From positions 34,909 through 76,353 of the forward strand of contig PGYO01000012.1 in NCBI GenBank assembly GCA_002839705.1: 41,445 nucleotides of DNA. Reading direction: 5' to 3'. This DNA is from Methanobacteriales archaeon HGW-Methanobacteriales-1. Its GTDB lineage: Archaea; Methanobacteriota; Methanobacteria; Methanobacteriales; Methanobacteriaceae. Positions 26,406-35,448 of this stretch are shown here, in pieces. The notes beneath the pieces were generated by a model. The model saw nothing but the letters and a program-made list of their open reading frames with translations. It ran no database searches and was not told the origin of the DNA. The position numbers and the translations under genes are program-made. Each line of letters begins with the position of its first letter. Within the stretch, counting starts at the first letter, position 1.

Positions 26406-27551
26406 ATGGGATTTTTTGATAAATTTAAAAAGAAGGATGATGCTGATTCATTGACTTTTAAAGGCCTTAAATTAGAAAAAAAAGGTAAATATTTGGAATC
26501 TCTGGAATTTTTTGATAAAGCACTGGAGTTAGATCCAAATAAATATGAAGTATGGTATTATAAAGGGAACGGTCTTTACGAACTTGGAAGATATGAAGAA
26601 GCTTTAGAAGCTTTTGATCATAATTTAGAGTTAAATATCAATGCACTGGCATGGCACAATAAAGGCCAGGTTTTTATCAGGCTTAGAAAGTATGAAGAAG
26701 CATTGAAATGTACTAATAATGCGCTGGAAATAAATCCTAATGATGTAGAAACGCTGCTTAACAAAGGAGCTATCCTTTCACAGCTTGGTAGATCTGAGGA
26801 AGCATTGAAATGTTATGATATTGCCTTAAAAATAGACCCTATAGTAAATATATTTATCAATAAAGGAACTGCTCTTAGCAGGCTGGGTAAATGTGAAGAA
26901 GCAATTGAATGTTTTGATAAAGCTTTAGAAATAGATCCCAATTGGGATTTAGTTGTAATGCATTGTAAGAGCTCCGTTTTTCAAGAATTAGGTAAATATG
27001 AAGAAGCATTAAAGTATTTAGATGATGCTTTAGAGATATGCTATGATTATACTGATGGATGGGTTAATAAAGGAGCCATTCTTAGAGATTTGGGGAAAAA
27101 TGATGAAGCAATTGAGTGTTTTGATAAAGCTTTAAAAATAGATCCTAAATCGAGTATAGCTTGGAATAACAAAGGATCTGTCTTAGAAAGGCTTGAGAAT
27201 TATCAAGAAGCTTTGGAAGCTTTCAATAAATCTATAGATATTGATCCAAAGAGTTTAGAAACATGGTACAATAAAAGCCATACATTATGGAAGCTTGGGA
27301 AATATTCAGAATCGATAGACTTTTTTAATCAAGCATTGGAATTATGTCTATCATATTCTATATTGGAACTTCAAGGTTTCTTAGAATATTTAGATAAATG
27401 TATAGAAATCTATCCGGAAGATGCTTTAGTTTGGTTTAATAAAGGAATTATCCTTAAACAACTTGGAAAAAGTCAGGAAGCTTTGGAATGTCTAAATAAA
27501 TCTCGAGACTTAGATCCTGATTTTGAAACTATGTTAAAAGATAAAAAATAA
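26406..27551 (+). CDS. TPR-repeat protein
   Basis: A 381-residue cytoplasmic protein built from about ten tetratricopeptide repeats (from residue 18 to the end), each with the pattern W-x2-KG-x3-LG-x2-EEAL-x2-x-D/NKALEIDP. The N-terminus MGFFDKFKKKDD is a short basic amphipathic segment common in methanogen TPR proteins and may touch membranes or a partner. One repeat (about 320-345) is shortened. TPR proteins are protein-binding scaffolds; the partner is unknown. The gene follows the PMBR operon terminator and has its own AT-rich upstream region. A decayed copy lies immediately downstream. Confidence 0.88.
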   Translation: MGFFDKFKKKDDADSLTFKGLKLEKKGKYLESLEFFDKALELDPNKYEVWYYKGNGLYELGRYEEALEAFDHNLELNINALAWHNKGQVFIRLRKYEEALKCTNNALEINPNDVETLLNKGAILSQLGRSEEALKCYDIALKIDPIVNIFINKGTALSRLGKCEEAIECFDKALEIDPNWDLVVMHCKSSVFQELGKYEEALKYLDDALEICYDYTDGWVNKGAILRDLGKNDEAIECFDKALKIDPKSSIAWNNKGSVLERLENYQEALEAFNKSIDIDPKSLETWYNKSHTLWKLGKYSESIDFFNQALELCLSYSILELQGFLEYLDKCIEIYPEDALVWFNKGIILKQLGKSQEALECLNKSRDLDPDFETMLKDKK

Positions 27552-27636
27552 TATAAATAAAATAAGAAATTTGGAAATGTTTAAAAATGAAATGCTTTGT
27601 TTTTGCATTTCCAAAATAATTCTCTTGGTGGATTTA

Positions 27637-27788
27637 ATGGGATTTTTTGATAAATTTAAAAAGAAGGATGATACTGATTCATTGATGAAGCATTAAAATG
27701 CTTAGATAAAGCTCTAAAACTGGATCCAGAACATTACCTTACTAAAAAACTTAAAAGGAAATTGGAAAGTAAAACAATAAATAGATAA
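27637..27788 (+). pseudogene. Remnant of a second TPR gene (internal deletion and frameshift)
   Basis: From 27637 the DNA repeats the first 16 codons of the neighbouring TPR gene almost exactly (MGFFDKFKKKDD, then T for A, DSL). It then breaks: the first frame ends at M-K-H-stop (27697-27699), while a shifted frame continues as DEALKCLDKALKLDP plus a basic tail ending at 27788. That is a TPR C-terminus joined to an N-terminus with the middle lost. The leader just before the ATG (GGTGGATTTA) also resembles that of the intact gene. It is a tandem duplicate that has decayed. Confidence 0.8.
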
Positions 27789-27841
27789 TTAGAATAAGAT
27801 TTATTTCTCTATTAATTTAAATTAATATTGTAAATAGATAA

Positions 27842-28588
27842 TTAAATCATAATTACTCCTACAGAATTTATAAAAAAATATCCTCCTACAAAGATCATAA
27901 ATACTCCACAAATGCGCATTATAGTTCTATAGTTATCAGGTTGCATCAGGGAACTGCTTCTGGATGAAAAATAAGAAACCGTACTGAACCATGTAAAATC
28001 AGATAACCAGTGCCCTAAAAGAAATGCAAAAATTCCTAAAAATCCGGCCATAGCCATTCCTTTAAATATAAAAGCTCCACCAATTGTGGCCCACCATATA
28101 AAAAAGAATGGATTAGATAAACTAGTTAAAACTCCGTTGATTATGGAACGGAAGCTTGAAGAATTCTCATTTGAGGAATCTGTAGAAGAAATTATATTGC
28201 TTTTGGGATTATATTCTTTAGAAGTTTGTCCAATAAATTCGCCACCAGAATTATTATCCTGAATTTCTCCAGAAGGTGTATTTCCTAATTTAGGAGTTTC
28301 TTTAAAAATTTGAAACCCCATAAATATTAAAACAATTCCTCCCAGAAGGCCGATAATAAAAGAAGCAGTATTGGAACCAATTAACCATCCTAATCCAAAT
28401 AATATGAGCAATACTAGGCATAATTCTGTAATTATATGTCCGCTGGTTATTAAAGGGCCTGCAATAAATCCTTTTTTAAATGAATCTGAAATGGTGACTG
28501 TTAACATGGGGCCCGGAACCAGGGCTCCTGATAATCCCACTAAAAATGATGTAACTGCAAACAGGACAATTTCAATCATAAAAATCAT
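27842..28588 (-). CDS. LysE/RhtB family exporter
   Basis: A 248-residue membrane protein of the LysE translocator family, which exports amino acids or similar small molecules. The N-terminal signature SGALVPGPMLTVTISDSFKKG (about 19-39) is typical. Six helices can be placed (about 6-28, 40-65, 68-92, 150-175, 180-200, 222-245). A hydrophilic linker of about 50 residues (about 97-147), rich in Ser, Asn and Gly, separates helices 3 and 4 and is longer than in most LysE proteins. No SD is visible; Met1 and Met4 are both possible starts. Substrate unknown. Confidence 0.85.
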   Translation of the reverse strand: MIFMIEIVLFAVTSFLVGLSGALVPGPMLTVTISDSFKKGFIAGPLITSGHIITELCLVLLILFGLGWLIGSNTASFIIGLLGGIVLIFMGFQIFKETPKLGNTPSGEIQDNNSGGEFIGQTSKEYNPKSNIISSTDSSNENSSSFRSIINGVLTSLSNPFFFIWWATIGGAFIFKGMAMAGFLGIFAFLLGHWLSDFTWFSTVSYFSSRSSSLMQPDNYRTIMRICGVFMIFVGGYFFINSVGVIMI

Positions 28589-28646
28589 TGAATTAAATTA
28601 ATTGTTACTTATTTGTATTTAATTTGATAATGGCCTACTGATTAGA

Positions 28647-28811
28647 TTAATTGTATTCATTTAATATTCGCATTATTTCGTTTAGATGATAATCTACTTG
28701 ATCCACATCTTCTTTTTTAAATGACTTGGAACGACTTAAAAAGGTGAATCTTTCTAAAACGTGGCTCATTTTGTTTAAAATGTCATTAACATATATTTTA
28801 GACTGGTACAT
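28647..28811 (-). CDS. Small hypothetical protein (54 aa)
   Basis: A 54-residue reading frame with a good SD (GGTGGTTAA directly before ATG 28811). The protein begins MYQSKIYVNDILNKMSH, is predicted as two amphipathic helices joined by a basic SRSKSFKKED turn, and ends RILNEYN. It ends 58 bp before the LysE start, so both could be on one minus-strand transcript. I do not recognise a family. The SD, the helix-like composition and clean codon use support it as a real gene. Confidence 0.6.
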   Translation of the reverse strand: MYQSKIYVNDILNKMSHVLERFTFLSRSKSFKKEDVDQVDYHLNEIMRILNEYN

Positions 28812-28978
28812 TTAACCACCATTTTAACAATTGTTCAGTCGAATATATATTATTTTTTTAAATTTTATCTTAAATTTTAAGCAAAAAGGCAAATAAAAAA
28901 ATAAAATCTAATAAAATCTTCAGAATATAAATAAAATAAATAATTAATTTAAATATTATATATATTATTCATGGGATT

Positions 28979-29971
28979 TTATTCCAGGAAATTAATTCTA
29001 CGGCCTAAATTAAGATCACGGGCCTTTTCATAAACTGTCCAGGCAGTGGTTATGTCTTGAACAGCTAAACCTGTAGAATCAAAAATGGTTATCTCCTCAT
29101 CAGAGGTTCGGCCGGGATTTTTACCAATCATAACATCACCCAGTTTTCCAGATAGGTCGTCCTGTTTTAAAAGGCCTGCGGCAACAGGAACATTGATTTC
29201 TCCACTGTGACTGGCCTGTTCCCAACAGTCAATAAATATTTTGGACTTTAAAAGTGCAGAACTTTCTATTTCCTGCTTGCCCGGCGCATCGGCACCCATG
29301 GCATTAATGTGGGTTCCAGGACTTATCCATTCATCTTTTATAACGGGATGAATTACTGGGGTGACAGTTACCACTACGTCCATATTTTCTACAGCTTTTT
29401 TAGGTGTATCAACTGCTTTTACACTAATTCCATATTCTTCAGATACTCTTTTAGCAAAATTTTCTCGAGCAGAGCAAGTTCGGCAGTAAACATAGGCTTC
29501 TTGAATATCCATTACTTCATTAATGGCCATAAGTTGGGCATATGCTTGTTTTCCAGCCCCTATTATCCCTAAAGTTTCAGAATCTTTTCGGGCCAAGTAC
29601 TTGGTTCCTACTCCTCCGGCTGCACCGGTTCTCATGTTGGTAATCCAGGTACCGTCCATGATGGCCAGTGGAAATCCAGTTGCAGGATCTACTAATTCTA
29701 TCATAGCCATTACGGTGGGCAGGTTATGAAGATTTGGATTATCGGGGTGAACATTGACACATTTTACTCCTGATTCTCCCATGTTTGGTAGGTAACAAGG
29801 CATTATTCTTAAATCGCCATTAAATTCTGTAAAGAAAAGATATTCTTTAGGGGGCATCCGGGCTCTGCTCTGGGCATGTTCAATATAAGCAGTTTCAACA
29901 GCATCAATAACTTTTTTCATTTGTATTAATTCTTTTATTTCACTTTGATTGAGAATTATGGTTTCTTTCAT
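28979..29971 (-). CDS. Alanine dehydrogenase / ornithine cyclodeaminase family enzyme
   Basis: A 330-residue NAD(P)-dependent enzyme of the ornithine cyclodeaminase/mu-crystallin family. The N-terminal dimer domain has RMPPKEYLFF (about 37-46) and GVKCVNVHPDNP (about 68-79). The Rossmann domain starts GIIGAGKQAYAQL (about 136-148), and VTVTPVIHPVI (about 202-212) precedes HINAMGADAPGKQE (about 223-236), where the catalytic Asp is normally found. Archaeal members of this group are alanine dehydrogenases (pyruvate + ammonia to alanine); ornithine cyclodeaminase remains possible. An AGGTAATC SD precedes the ATG. A tandem 12-bp repeat sits directly upstream. T-rich sequence near 28880-28905 probably ends the transcript. 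Confidence 0.85.
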   Translation of the reverse strand: MKETIILNQSEIKELIQMKKVIDAVETAYIEHAQSRARMPPKEYLFFTEFNGDLRIMPCYLPNMGESGVKCVNVHPDNPNLHNLPTVMAMIELVDPATGFPLAIMDGTWITNMRTGAAGGVGTKYLARKDSETLGIIGAGKQAYAQLMAINEVMDIQEAYVYCRTCSARENFAKRVSEEYGISVKAVDTPKKAVENMDVVVTVTPVIHPVIKDEWISPGTHINAMGADAPGKQEIESSALLKSKIFIDCWEQASHSGEINVPVAAGLLKQDDLSGKLGDVMIGKNPGRTSDEEITIFDSTGLAVQDITTAWTVYEKARDLNLGRRINFLE

Positions 29972-30381
29972 CTTTGATTACCTACAAATTATTTAAAGGA
30001 TTATTTAAAGGATTATTAATGGTAATTTAAGCTTTTTTAGATAAACATCTTTCTTTTTTAAGTAAAAAATTATATTAATTTTTATATGCTATTTTTCCAT
30101 GGTTTAAAGGTTATTCATAACTTCAACCTTTTAAATTCCATGACCATTACTATGAAAATATAAAACACATTTGAAATTTCTATTTAACTGATGAGCATAT
30201 TATTCTGATTTAATTTAAAGTTTACTATTTGTGTATATTACTTCTTATTTAGTGAATAAATATGGCTTGATACGATAGGCTTATTGTTTAATTCTAATTA
30301 CATTCCTTCAATGATTCAATTTTATTAAATAATAACTAAGATGTAGTATATTTAATTGATTTAAAATTTTTAATAAGAAAT
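29972..30381 (-). promoter_or_regulatory. Spacer with tandem 12-bp repeats and a long imperfect inverted repeat
   Basis: This is 410 bp without a gene. Directly before the dehydrogenase start, ATTATTTAAAGG occurs at 29988-29999 and 30000-30011, with a degenerate third unit to 30022; on the minus strand each unit gives a TATA-like TTTAAATAAT. At 30097-30112 and 30125-30142 an imperfect inverted repeat (CCATGG-TTTAAAGGTT against AACCTTTTAAA-TT-CCATG) has a 12-nt loop. It could be a structured RNA, the end of the methyltransferase transcript or an operator. The rest is AT-rich without visible features. Confidence 0.45.
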
Positions 30382-31086
30382 TTAAATTATAAAAGGAACC
30401 TTTAACTTGTAATCATTGTACTCCGGATGTTCTTTAGCAACTTCAGCTTCTTCCTTGCGGCAGACATCTAAATACTTGTATATGAGTATGGGCGAAAATA
30501 TCAGGGTAAGTGGAGTGGGCCATCCAAAGAACCATCCTAAAATTATGAAAATAAAGCCTAAATATTGGGGATGGCGACTGTATTTATAAATTCCACTGGT
30601 CACTAAGCCTTCTTTCTTACTATTCCTATAAAGTGTAATCCAGCCAATGATAATTAAGCTCATTCCAATTAAAATTAGAATTGAACCATAAACCATGGCT
30701 ATATCGAGTGCTAAACCTACTCCCATAAATGAAATACTTAAAATATTAGGGGGTAGTTGGGTGCCGGGCACAAAAAAATACTTGGATGCCAGAAGAATAG
30801 TCAGGGGAATGCCATACATTTCTACAAAAAGAGAAACGAAAAATGCAGCTACCAGCCCATATTCTAACCATCCTGCCTTTCTACGATATGAAAGGGGAAT
30901 TAAAAATGCCATAAATAAAATAATGAAAAATAAAACCACTAACCATTGTTTAGTAACTACTTCGGTAATTACATTGCTGGATAAATAAGCGTAAAAATGA
31001 ATATAGAATTGTTGGGCAAATAGGATGGGTAATAAAAATAAAAGGACGATAAATATCCTTAAAAAAAGATTTCTATGGGCGGTCAT
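30382..31086 (-). CDS. Isoprenylcysteine carboxyl methyltransferase (ICMT)-like membrane protein
   Basis: A 234-residue membrane protein with about five helices. The C-terminal part carries the phospholipid/ICMT-type methyltransferase signature: GLVTSGIYKYSRHPQYLGFI (about 157-176) and, after a helix hairpin, the RKEEAEVAKEHPEYNDY segment (about 210-226); the RHPQY and E-x2-E residues bind S-adenosylmethionine in this family. Archaea lack prenylated CaaX proteins, so the substrate is probably a lipid or other membrane compound. SD AAAGGTAATTG precedes ATG 31086. It is divergent from gatA across a 434-bp spacer. Confidence 0.82.
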   Translation of the reverse strand: MTAHRNLFLRIFIVLLFLLPILFAQQFYIHFYAYLSSNVITEVVTKQWLVVLFFIILFMAFLIPLSYRRKAGWLEYGLVAAFFVSLFVEMYGIPLTILLASKYFFVPGTQLPPNILSISFMGVGLALDIAMVYGSILILIGMSLIIIGWITLYRNSKKEGLVTSGIYKYSRHPQYLGFIFIILGWFFGWPTPLTLIFSPILIYKYLDVCRKEEAEVAKEHPEYNDYKLKVPFII

Positions 31087-31520
31087 GTTACAATTACCTT
31101 TAAAATAGAAGCTATTTAATTTATATCTTCTATAAGTTAATTTAAATATTTAATATCAATTAGAAACTTTGATTATTAATTCCTATAATTGCTTAAAATG
31201 TTATTAGTTTAAAATTTTCATGTTAATATTATACTTCTGCAATAGTGTATGATATAACCTTTTTATAAGTATATCTTCATAACTTTATTTTTATATTCAA
31301 TTAATTATAATTTATAAAAGAATTAATTAAGATTAGTACAAAAATTTCCTTAAGTTTAAAAAAATTTATTAAAAATTAAACTAATTAATTAAAAGAATTC
31401 GTAAATTGTATTATTTAACTAGTAATCAAATTCGTATAACTACATGAATTAAATCTTATAGCTAATTTAGAGCATAATCAGTTGTTAATAATATAAAATA
31501 ATTAAAATTTTGGTGTTATC
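31087..31520. promoter_or_regulatory. Divergent AT-rich spacer between the methyltransferase gene and gatA
   Basis: The 434 bp hold no supportable gene. Visible elements are a direct repeat AATTCGTA at 31396-31403 and 31429-31436 (33 bp, about three helical turns apart), and a 7-bp inverted pair AGTTTAA/TTAAACT near 31355-31390. A TATA-like AATATAAAATAAT lies near 31490, which would start gatA transcription close to its ATG; the SD is a weak GGTG about 6 nt upstream. Nothing else stands out. Confidence 0.4.
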
Positions 31521-32903
31521 ATGAACCTCCTGGAAAAATCTAAGGCAATCAGAAATCAAGAAATCACGGCTCTGGATAGTCTGGAGAAATTTAATCAAGT
31601 TATCGCAAGTAAAAACTCGAATATCAATGCTTTTGTGCAAATAAATCACGAAACGGCATTAAAAAAAGCCAATGAAATTGATGCCCGGATAAAAAATGGG
31701 GACCAAGTTGGAAAATTGGCCGGGATGATTATTGGTATTAAAAGCAACATCAATGTTAAGGATTTCACCATTTCTGCAGGATCCAAGACCCTGGAAAATT
31801 ATATGGGAAGTTATGATGCCACCGTAATCCAGCGAATCAAAGAAGAAGACGGTATAATCATAGGGATGACTAACATGGATGAATTTGCTGCTGGAAGCTC
31901 CACAGAAACTTCTTTTCATGGTCCTACTGATAATCCTGCTGCACCAGGCCATATATCTGGTGGATCCAGTGGGGGAAGCGCAGCAGCCATTGCTGCTGAG
32001 ATGTGTGATATTGCTCTGGGATCAGATACTGGCGGATCTATCCGTAATCCAGCATCCCACTGTGGAGTAATGGGATTTAAACCAACCTATGGGGCAGTTT
32101 CCAGGCAAGGTTTGCTGGATTTATCTATGAGTCTGGATCAAATTGGGCCTTTAGCAGCAGATACTTCAGGAATTGCCCTGATGCTGGACACTATTGCTGG
32201 AAATGATCCTAACGAATGCACTTCCATTGACTGGAAAGTTCCTAATTTCAGTGCACTTTTAGATGAAAATCCAGAAGAAGCCTTAAATGGGACGAAAGTG
32301 GGGGTGGTGAAACAGTTCCAGGAAGTCACTGACGATCACATCGTGAATATAATTGAAGATTCCATTGATAAAATGGGTGAGATGGGAGCAGAAGTAGTTG
32401 AATTAAGCTTCGATTATATCGATTTATGTCTACCAACTTACTATCTCATAAACTACGTGGAGTTTTTCTCAGCTACCCGAAAATATGACGGGCGAAAATA
32501 CGGCCACCAGATAGAAGAAGTTTGTGGTGATGAAGTTCTCCGTAGGATACATATGGGATCTTACATCAGCCAGCAGGAGTTTTCAGGAAAATATTATAAA
32601 AAAGCCCTTCAGGCACGTTCACTCATAAGAAAAGAAATTACTAAACTTCTTAATGGGGTGGATATAATAGCTGGACCTACGGTTCCTAAATTGCCACATA
32701 AGCTTGGTGAAACTTTAGAACCTATGGAAATGTATGCTTACGATGTTTTAACTGTAATTGCTAATTTAGCAGGTATTCCTGCCTCCAGCATGAAAGCAGG
32801 TGAAGTTAAGGGAATTCCAGTTGGCCTACAATTCCAGGCCAAGCCATTAGATGATGCTAAAATCATTCAATCAATAGCTGCATTGGAAAATCAGCTTGAA
32901 TGA
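31521..32903 (+). CDS. gatA: Asp-tRNA(Asn)/Glu-tRNA(Gln) amidotransferase subunit A
   Basis: A 460-residue amidase-signature enzyme, the subunit of GatCAB that frees ammonia from glutamine or asparagine so that mischarged Glu-tRNA(Gln) or Asp-tRNA(Asn) is amidated. The Ser-cisSer-Lys triad is intact with textbook spacing: K74 in GIKSNINVKD, S149 in ISGGSSGGSA and S173 in GSDTGGSIRNPA. The rest of the core (FKPTYGAVSRQGL, YKKALQARSLIR, NLAGIPASS, GLQFQAKPLDD) matches GatA over its full length. gatB and gatC are not in this window, so the subunits are not clustered here. In Methanobacteriales GatDE makes Gln-tRNA, so GatCAB probably serves mainly Asn-tRNA. A novel amidotransferase/ATPase gene follows after 96 bp. 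Confidence 0.93.
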   Translation: MNLLEKSKAIRNQEITALDSLEKFNQVIASKNSNINAFVQINHETALKKANEIDARIKNGDQVGKLAGMIIGIKSNINVKDFTISAGSKTLENYMGSYDATVIQRIKEEDGIIIGMTNMDEFAAGSSTETSFHGPTDNPAAPGHISGGSSGGSAAAIAAEMCDIALGSDTGGSIRNPASHCGVMGFKPTYGAVSRQGLLDLSMSLDQIGPLAADTSGIALMLDTIAGNDPNECTSIDWKVPNFSALLDENPEEALNGTKVGVVKQFQEVTDDHIVNIIEDSIDKMGEMGAEVVELSFDYIDLCLPTYYLINYVEFFSATRKYDGRKYGHQIEEVCGDEVLRRIHMGSYISQQEFSGKYYKKALQARSLIRKEITKLLNGVDIIAGPTVPKLPHKLGETLEPMEMYAYDVLTVIANLAGIPASSMKAGEVKGIPVGLQFQAKPLDDAKIIQSIAALENQLE

Positions 32904-32999
32904 GTTGCAATTATCTATATTTTAAATTAATTTTTAATATTTTCATAAATTTTTTTTTAAGGGCTAATAAAATCAATTAAAACATTATGGGAGCAAATA

Positions 33000-34532
33000 A
33001 TGAAAATAGGCCTGTTAAATGTCAAAGGAGCAGTTCCTGCTTTTGAAAACTTTGGAAATCTTCCCACCCATTTGGTTAACAGTAGTGGTTTAGCTGGTGG
33101 CGGAAAAGCTCATGAAGTTTTAGACGGTATTATAATTCCGGGGGGAAGTATTGTAGAGTCGGAAAGTATGACTCCTGAATTGGCCTCTGAAATAAATACC
33201 ATGGCCCGCAATGGAAAGTTCGTGCTGGGGATATGTTCTGGATTTCAGACATTGGCTCTAAAAACAGATATTGGACGTAAATCGCCTTGTCCTATTGAAA
33301 AAGAAGGTCTGGGTCTGGTTGATGTTTCATTTTCTCCCATGATAAGTAACGATCGGGTGGAGGCTAAGATAACCTCTGAATCTTTTTTAACTAAAGGCCT
33401 AGTTGGAAAAACCATCAATGGATTTCACTGCCATACTTATGGCCATATAACTGAAAACGATTCAGATAATGCAAAACCTATATTTTATTCTAAAATTAAA
33501 CGTGTTAATTATACTGATGACACTCGAGAGGTTTTAGCAGGGGTTACTAATGCTGAGGGAAATGTGGTAGGGACCATGATCCATGGATGCCTAGACAATA
33601 ACTCTATTTTAGTTGAAAATATTTTAAAATTCATGGGTGCTGATGATAACGATCGCCTGCAAATATCTGAAGACAATAAAATCCTGGTTGAGAAGATTAA
33701 AGGTCAATTGGGCATTGAAACAAGCCTATATGTGGCTAAAAAAGAAAAAATTAACTCGGGACAAGATATAGGATCCATTTCCAATGGAATGCCGCCAGTA
33801 ATTATGGTGGGAAGTACTGGATCTGATTCTGGAAAAACATTTCTGGTAACGGGTCTGGCCGGTGCTTTTCGTAGAAAAGGACTTAAAGTAGGGGTTTTAA
33901 AGGTAGGTCCAGATGTTAGAGACATTGTTCCATCACTTTATCTTACTAAAGAAAAAATGGAATATCATTCTTCTATTAAAATTGGTCATCTGGGTTGGAT
34001 GGGTCTGGAAGATGTTTTGAAAAGTTTAGAATTATTTAATTATGATCTAGTAATTATTGAGGGTGTTATGAGTGTTTTTACTGGCCTTTTAAATGAAAAA
34101 ATTCCCTATTCTTCTGCAGAAATTGCTCTGGCAGCGAATATTCCAGTTATACTAGTTTCAGGATGTAGTAAAGGGGGCATTGAAACTGCTGCCCTGAACT
34201 TGGTCTCACACAGAGATATGCTGGTGAAAATGGGCATTGAAGTCCCGGGAATTATTTTTAACCGGGTTTACGATTCCCAAATTTTCCAGAAAGCTTCTCA
34301 GATATTTAAAAATGATAATGGTCTGGAAATGATAGGAGAAGTTCCTAAAGTAAAATTAAGTAAAAGGGGAGGCACACCTGAAGTGGAAATAAAATTAGAG
34401 GAATTTTGCTTAATGGCCCTAAAAACTGTTGAAGAAAATCTGGATGTGGATAAAATTATTAGTTTAGCAAAAAAACCTGTTTTTAAGGGATATAAATCTA
34501 TAAAAGAAATTGAAAGGACTTTTAATTTATAA
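33000..34532 (+). CDS. Fused CobQ/CbiP-like glutamine amidotransferase and ATPase, reversed domain order
   Basis: A 510-residue two-domain protein. Residues 1-205 are a triad-type glutamine amidotransferase: IIIPGGS (44-50), nucleophile C79 in LGICSGFQ, and H195 in MIHGCLD. Residues 265-500 are a BioD/CobQ-type P-loop ATPase with GSTGSDSGKT (271-280), LKVGPDV and VIIEGVM (about 351-357). Cobyric/cobyrinic acid and Ni-sirohydrochlorin amidases have the ATPase first; here the amidotransferase comes first. Such proteins are usually labelled cobyrinic acid a,c-diamide synthase-related. ATP-dependent amidation of a carboxylate, perhaps of a corrinoid or F430 precursor, is inferred, but the substrate is unknown. 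SD GGGAG lies 6 nt before ATG 33000. It follows gatA in the same direction. Confidence 0.8.
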   Translation: MKIGLLNVKGAVPAFENFGNLPTHLVNSSGLAGGGKAHEVLDGIIIPGGSIVESESMTPELASEINTMARNGKFVLGICSGFQTLALKTDIGRKSPCPIEKEGLGLVDVSFSPMISNDRVEAKITSESFLTKGLVGKTINGFHCHTYGHITENDSDNAKPIFYSKIKRVNYTDDTREVLAGVTNAEGNVVGTMIHGCLDNNSILVENILKFMGADDNDRLQISEDNKILVEKIKGQLGIETSLYVAKKEKINSGQDIGSISNGMPPVIMVGSTGSDSGKTFLVTGLAGAFRRKGLKVGVLKVGPDVRDIVPSLYLTKEKMEYHSSIKIGHLGWMGLEDVLKSLELFNYDLVIIEGVMSVFTGLLNEKIPYSSAEIALAANIPVILVSGCSKGGIETAALNLVSHRDMLVKMGIEVPGIIFNRVYDSQIFQKASQIFKNDNGLEMIGEVPKVKLSKRGGTPEVEIKLEEFCLMALKTVEENLDVDKIISLAKKPVFKGYKSIKEIERTFNL

Positions 34533-34547
34533 TAACTACTTTTAATT

Positions 34548-34566
34548 CAATATTTTTTTTAAATCA
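34548..34566 (+). terminator. T8 terminator after the amidotransferase/ATPase gene
   Basis: An uninterrupted T8 run lies about 20 nt after the stop, in the convergent gap with the KaiC-like gene; this is typical of archaeal termination without a hairpin. Confidence 0.4.
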
Positions 34567-34707
34567 TTATATGCTTTTATAATTCTACAAATCCTTTTGA
34601 AATAGAATAATTAGCAATTAATTATGGTCATAGTTATTTTTTTATTTTAAATTCTAATTCAAAATTAAATAGAAAAGAGAAATTATGGTATTTAAAGATA
34701 TTAATGG

Positions 34708-35448
34708 TTAAATATCGAAATTTTCCTTTGATTCATCATCATCAAAGCATTCTTCTCCATTTTGTATTTCTATCCCATTTGCTCCAATATCATAAGTTAA
34801 AAACTGAGTGGGAGTTTTCGTACTTCTCATTTTTATAATATCCATAACTCGTTCCCTACGGCCAGTATATGGATTTTCCCTCCTCACTAATTTTATAGCA
34901 CCATAAACCGAGAACAAGGCCAGTTCATTGAATTCACTAGAAGTAGCACTATCTAAAATAAGTACTGATGTAATTCCCCGTTGTTTTAATTCGTAAACAA
35001 GCAAATCGAATTGATTTCTAAAGTCATATGGGGTTAATTTGGCAGTATATCCTCCTAAACTATCAATAATTACCACTTCAGTTTCAGGAGGTATGTCATG
35101 AAGGATTTTAGTGAAATTCCCTTTCATAGGGTCCATATCCATATTGATTTCTGCCTCAGTGATCCGGGCCCTAATACCAGTAAGCTCAATAAAGGTTAAT
35201 AATCCCTGCTCTTCTAGTTCTTGTGTATTCCATCCAAATGTATTGGCCTGAACATGCAAATCATATGAATCTTCTTCTGCAGTTATATAAGCCGTAGCAT
35301 ATCCTTCTTCACAACTAGTTTTTGCAAATCGAAGACCGAAGATAGTTTTTCCACATCCAGCATCTCCGGTTATTAACATGGATCTTCCCACTGGAAATCC
35401 ACCTAGTACTTCATCTAATTTATCAATCCCAATACTAATTCTCTCCAT
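34708..35448 (-). CDS. KaiC-like RecA-superfamily ATPase, single domain
   Basis: A 246-residue protein with one KaiC/RadA-like domain. Walker A is GDAGCGKT (28-35), the catalytic Glu pair follows in YITAEED (about 54-60), and Walker B is [10 protein letters not shown] (about 124-133). The start [15 protein letters not shown] is the usual opening of the family. Cyanobacterial KaiC has two such domains; single-domain archaeal homologues are thought to be signalling ATPases, often near receptor or motility genes, which is not the case here. The acidic C-terminus ends [20 protein letters not shown] sits 7-8 nt before ATG 35448. Role unknown. Confidence 0.87.
   Translation of the reverse strand: MERISIGIDKLDEVLGGFPVGRSMLITGDAGCGKTIFGLRFAKTSCEEGYATAYITAEEDSYDLHVQANTFGWNTQELEEQGLLTFIELTGIRARITEAEINMDMDPMKGNFTKILHDIPPETEVVIIDSLGGYTAKLTPYDFRNQFDLLVYELKQRGITSVLILDSATSSEFNELALFSVYGAIKLVRRENPYTGRRERVMDIIKMRSTKTPTQFLTYDIGANGIEIQNGEECFDDDESKENFDI

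Noticed and set aside
25440-27551. TPR protein as an immunity protein for a toxin tail
   Set aside because: TPR proteins with this N-terminus are common and unlinked in methanogens, and a strong terminator separates the two genes.
18446-27841. Genomic island or prophage around the PMBR operon
   Set aside because: PMBR peptidases occur in methanogen phages, but there is no integrase, capsid or terminase gene and no att-like repeat here; the proteins look like host wall proteins.
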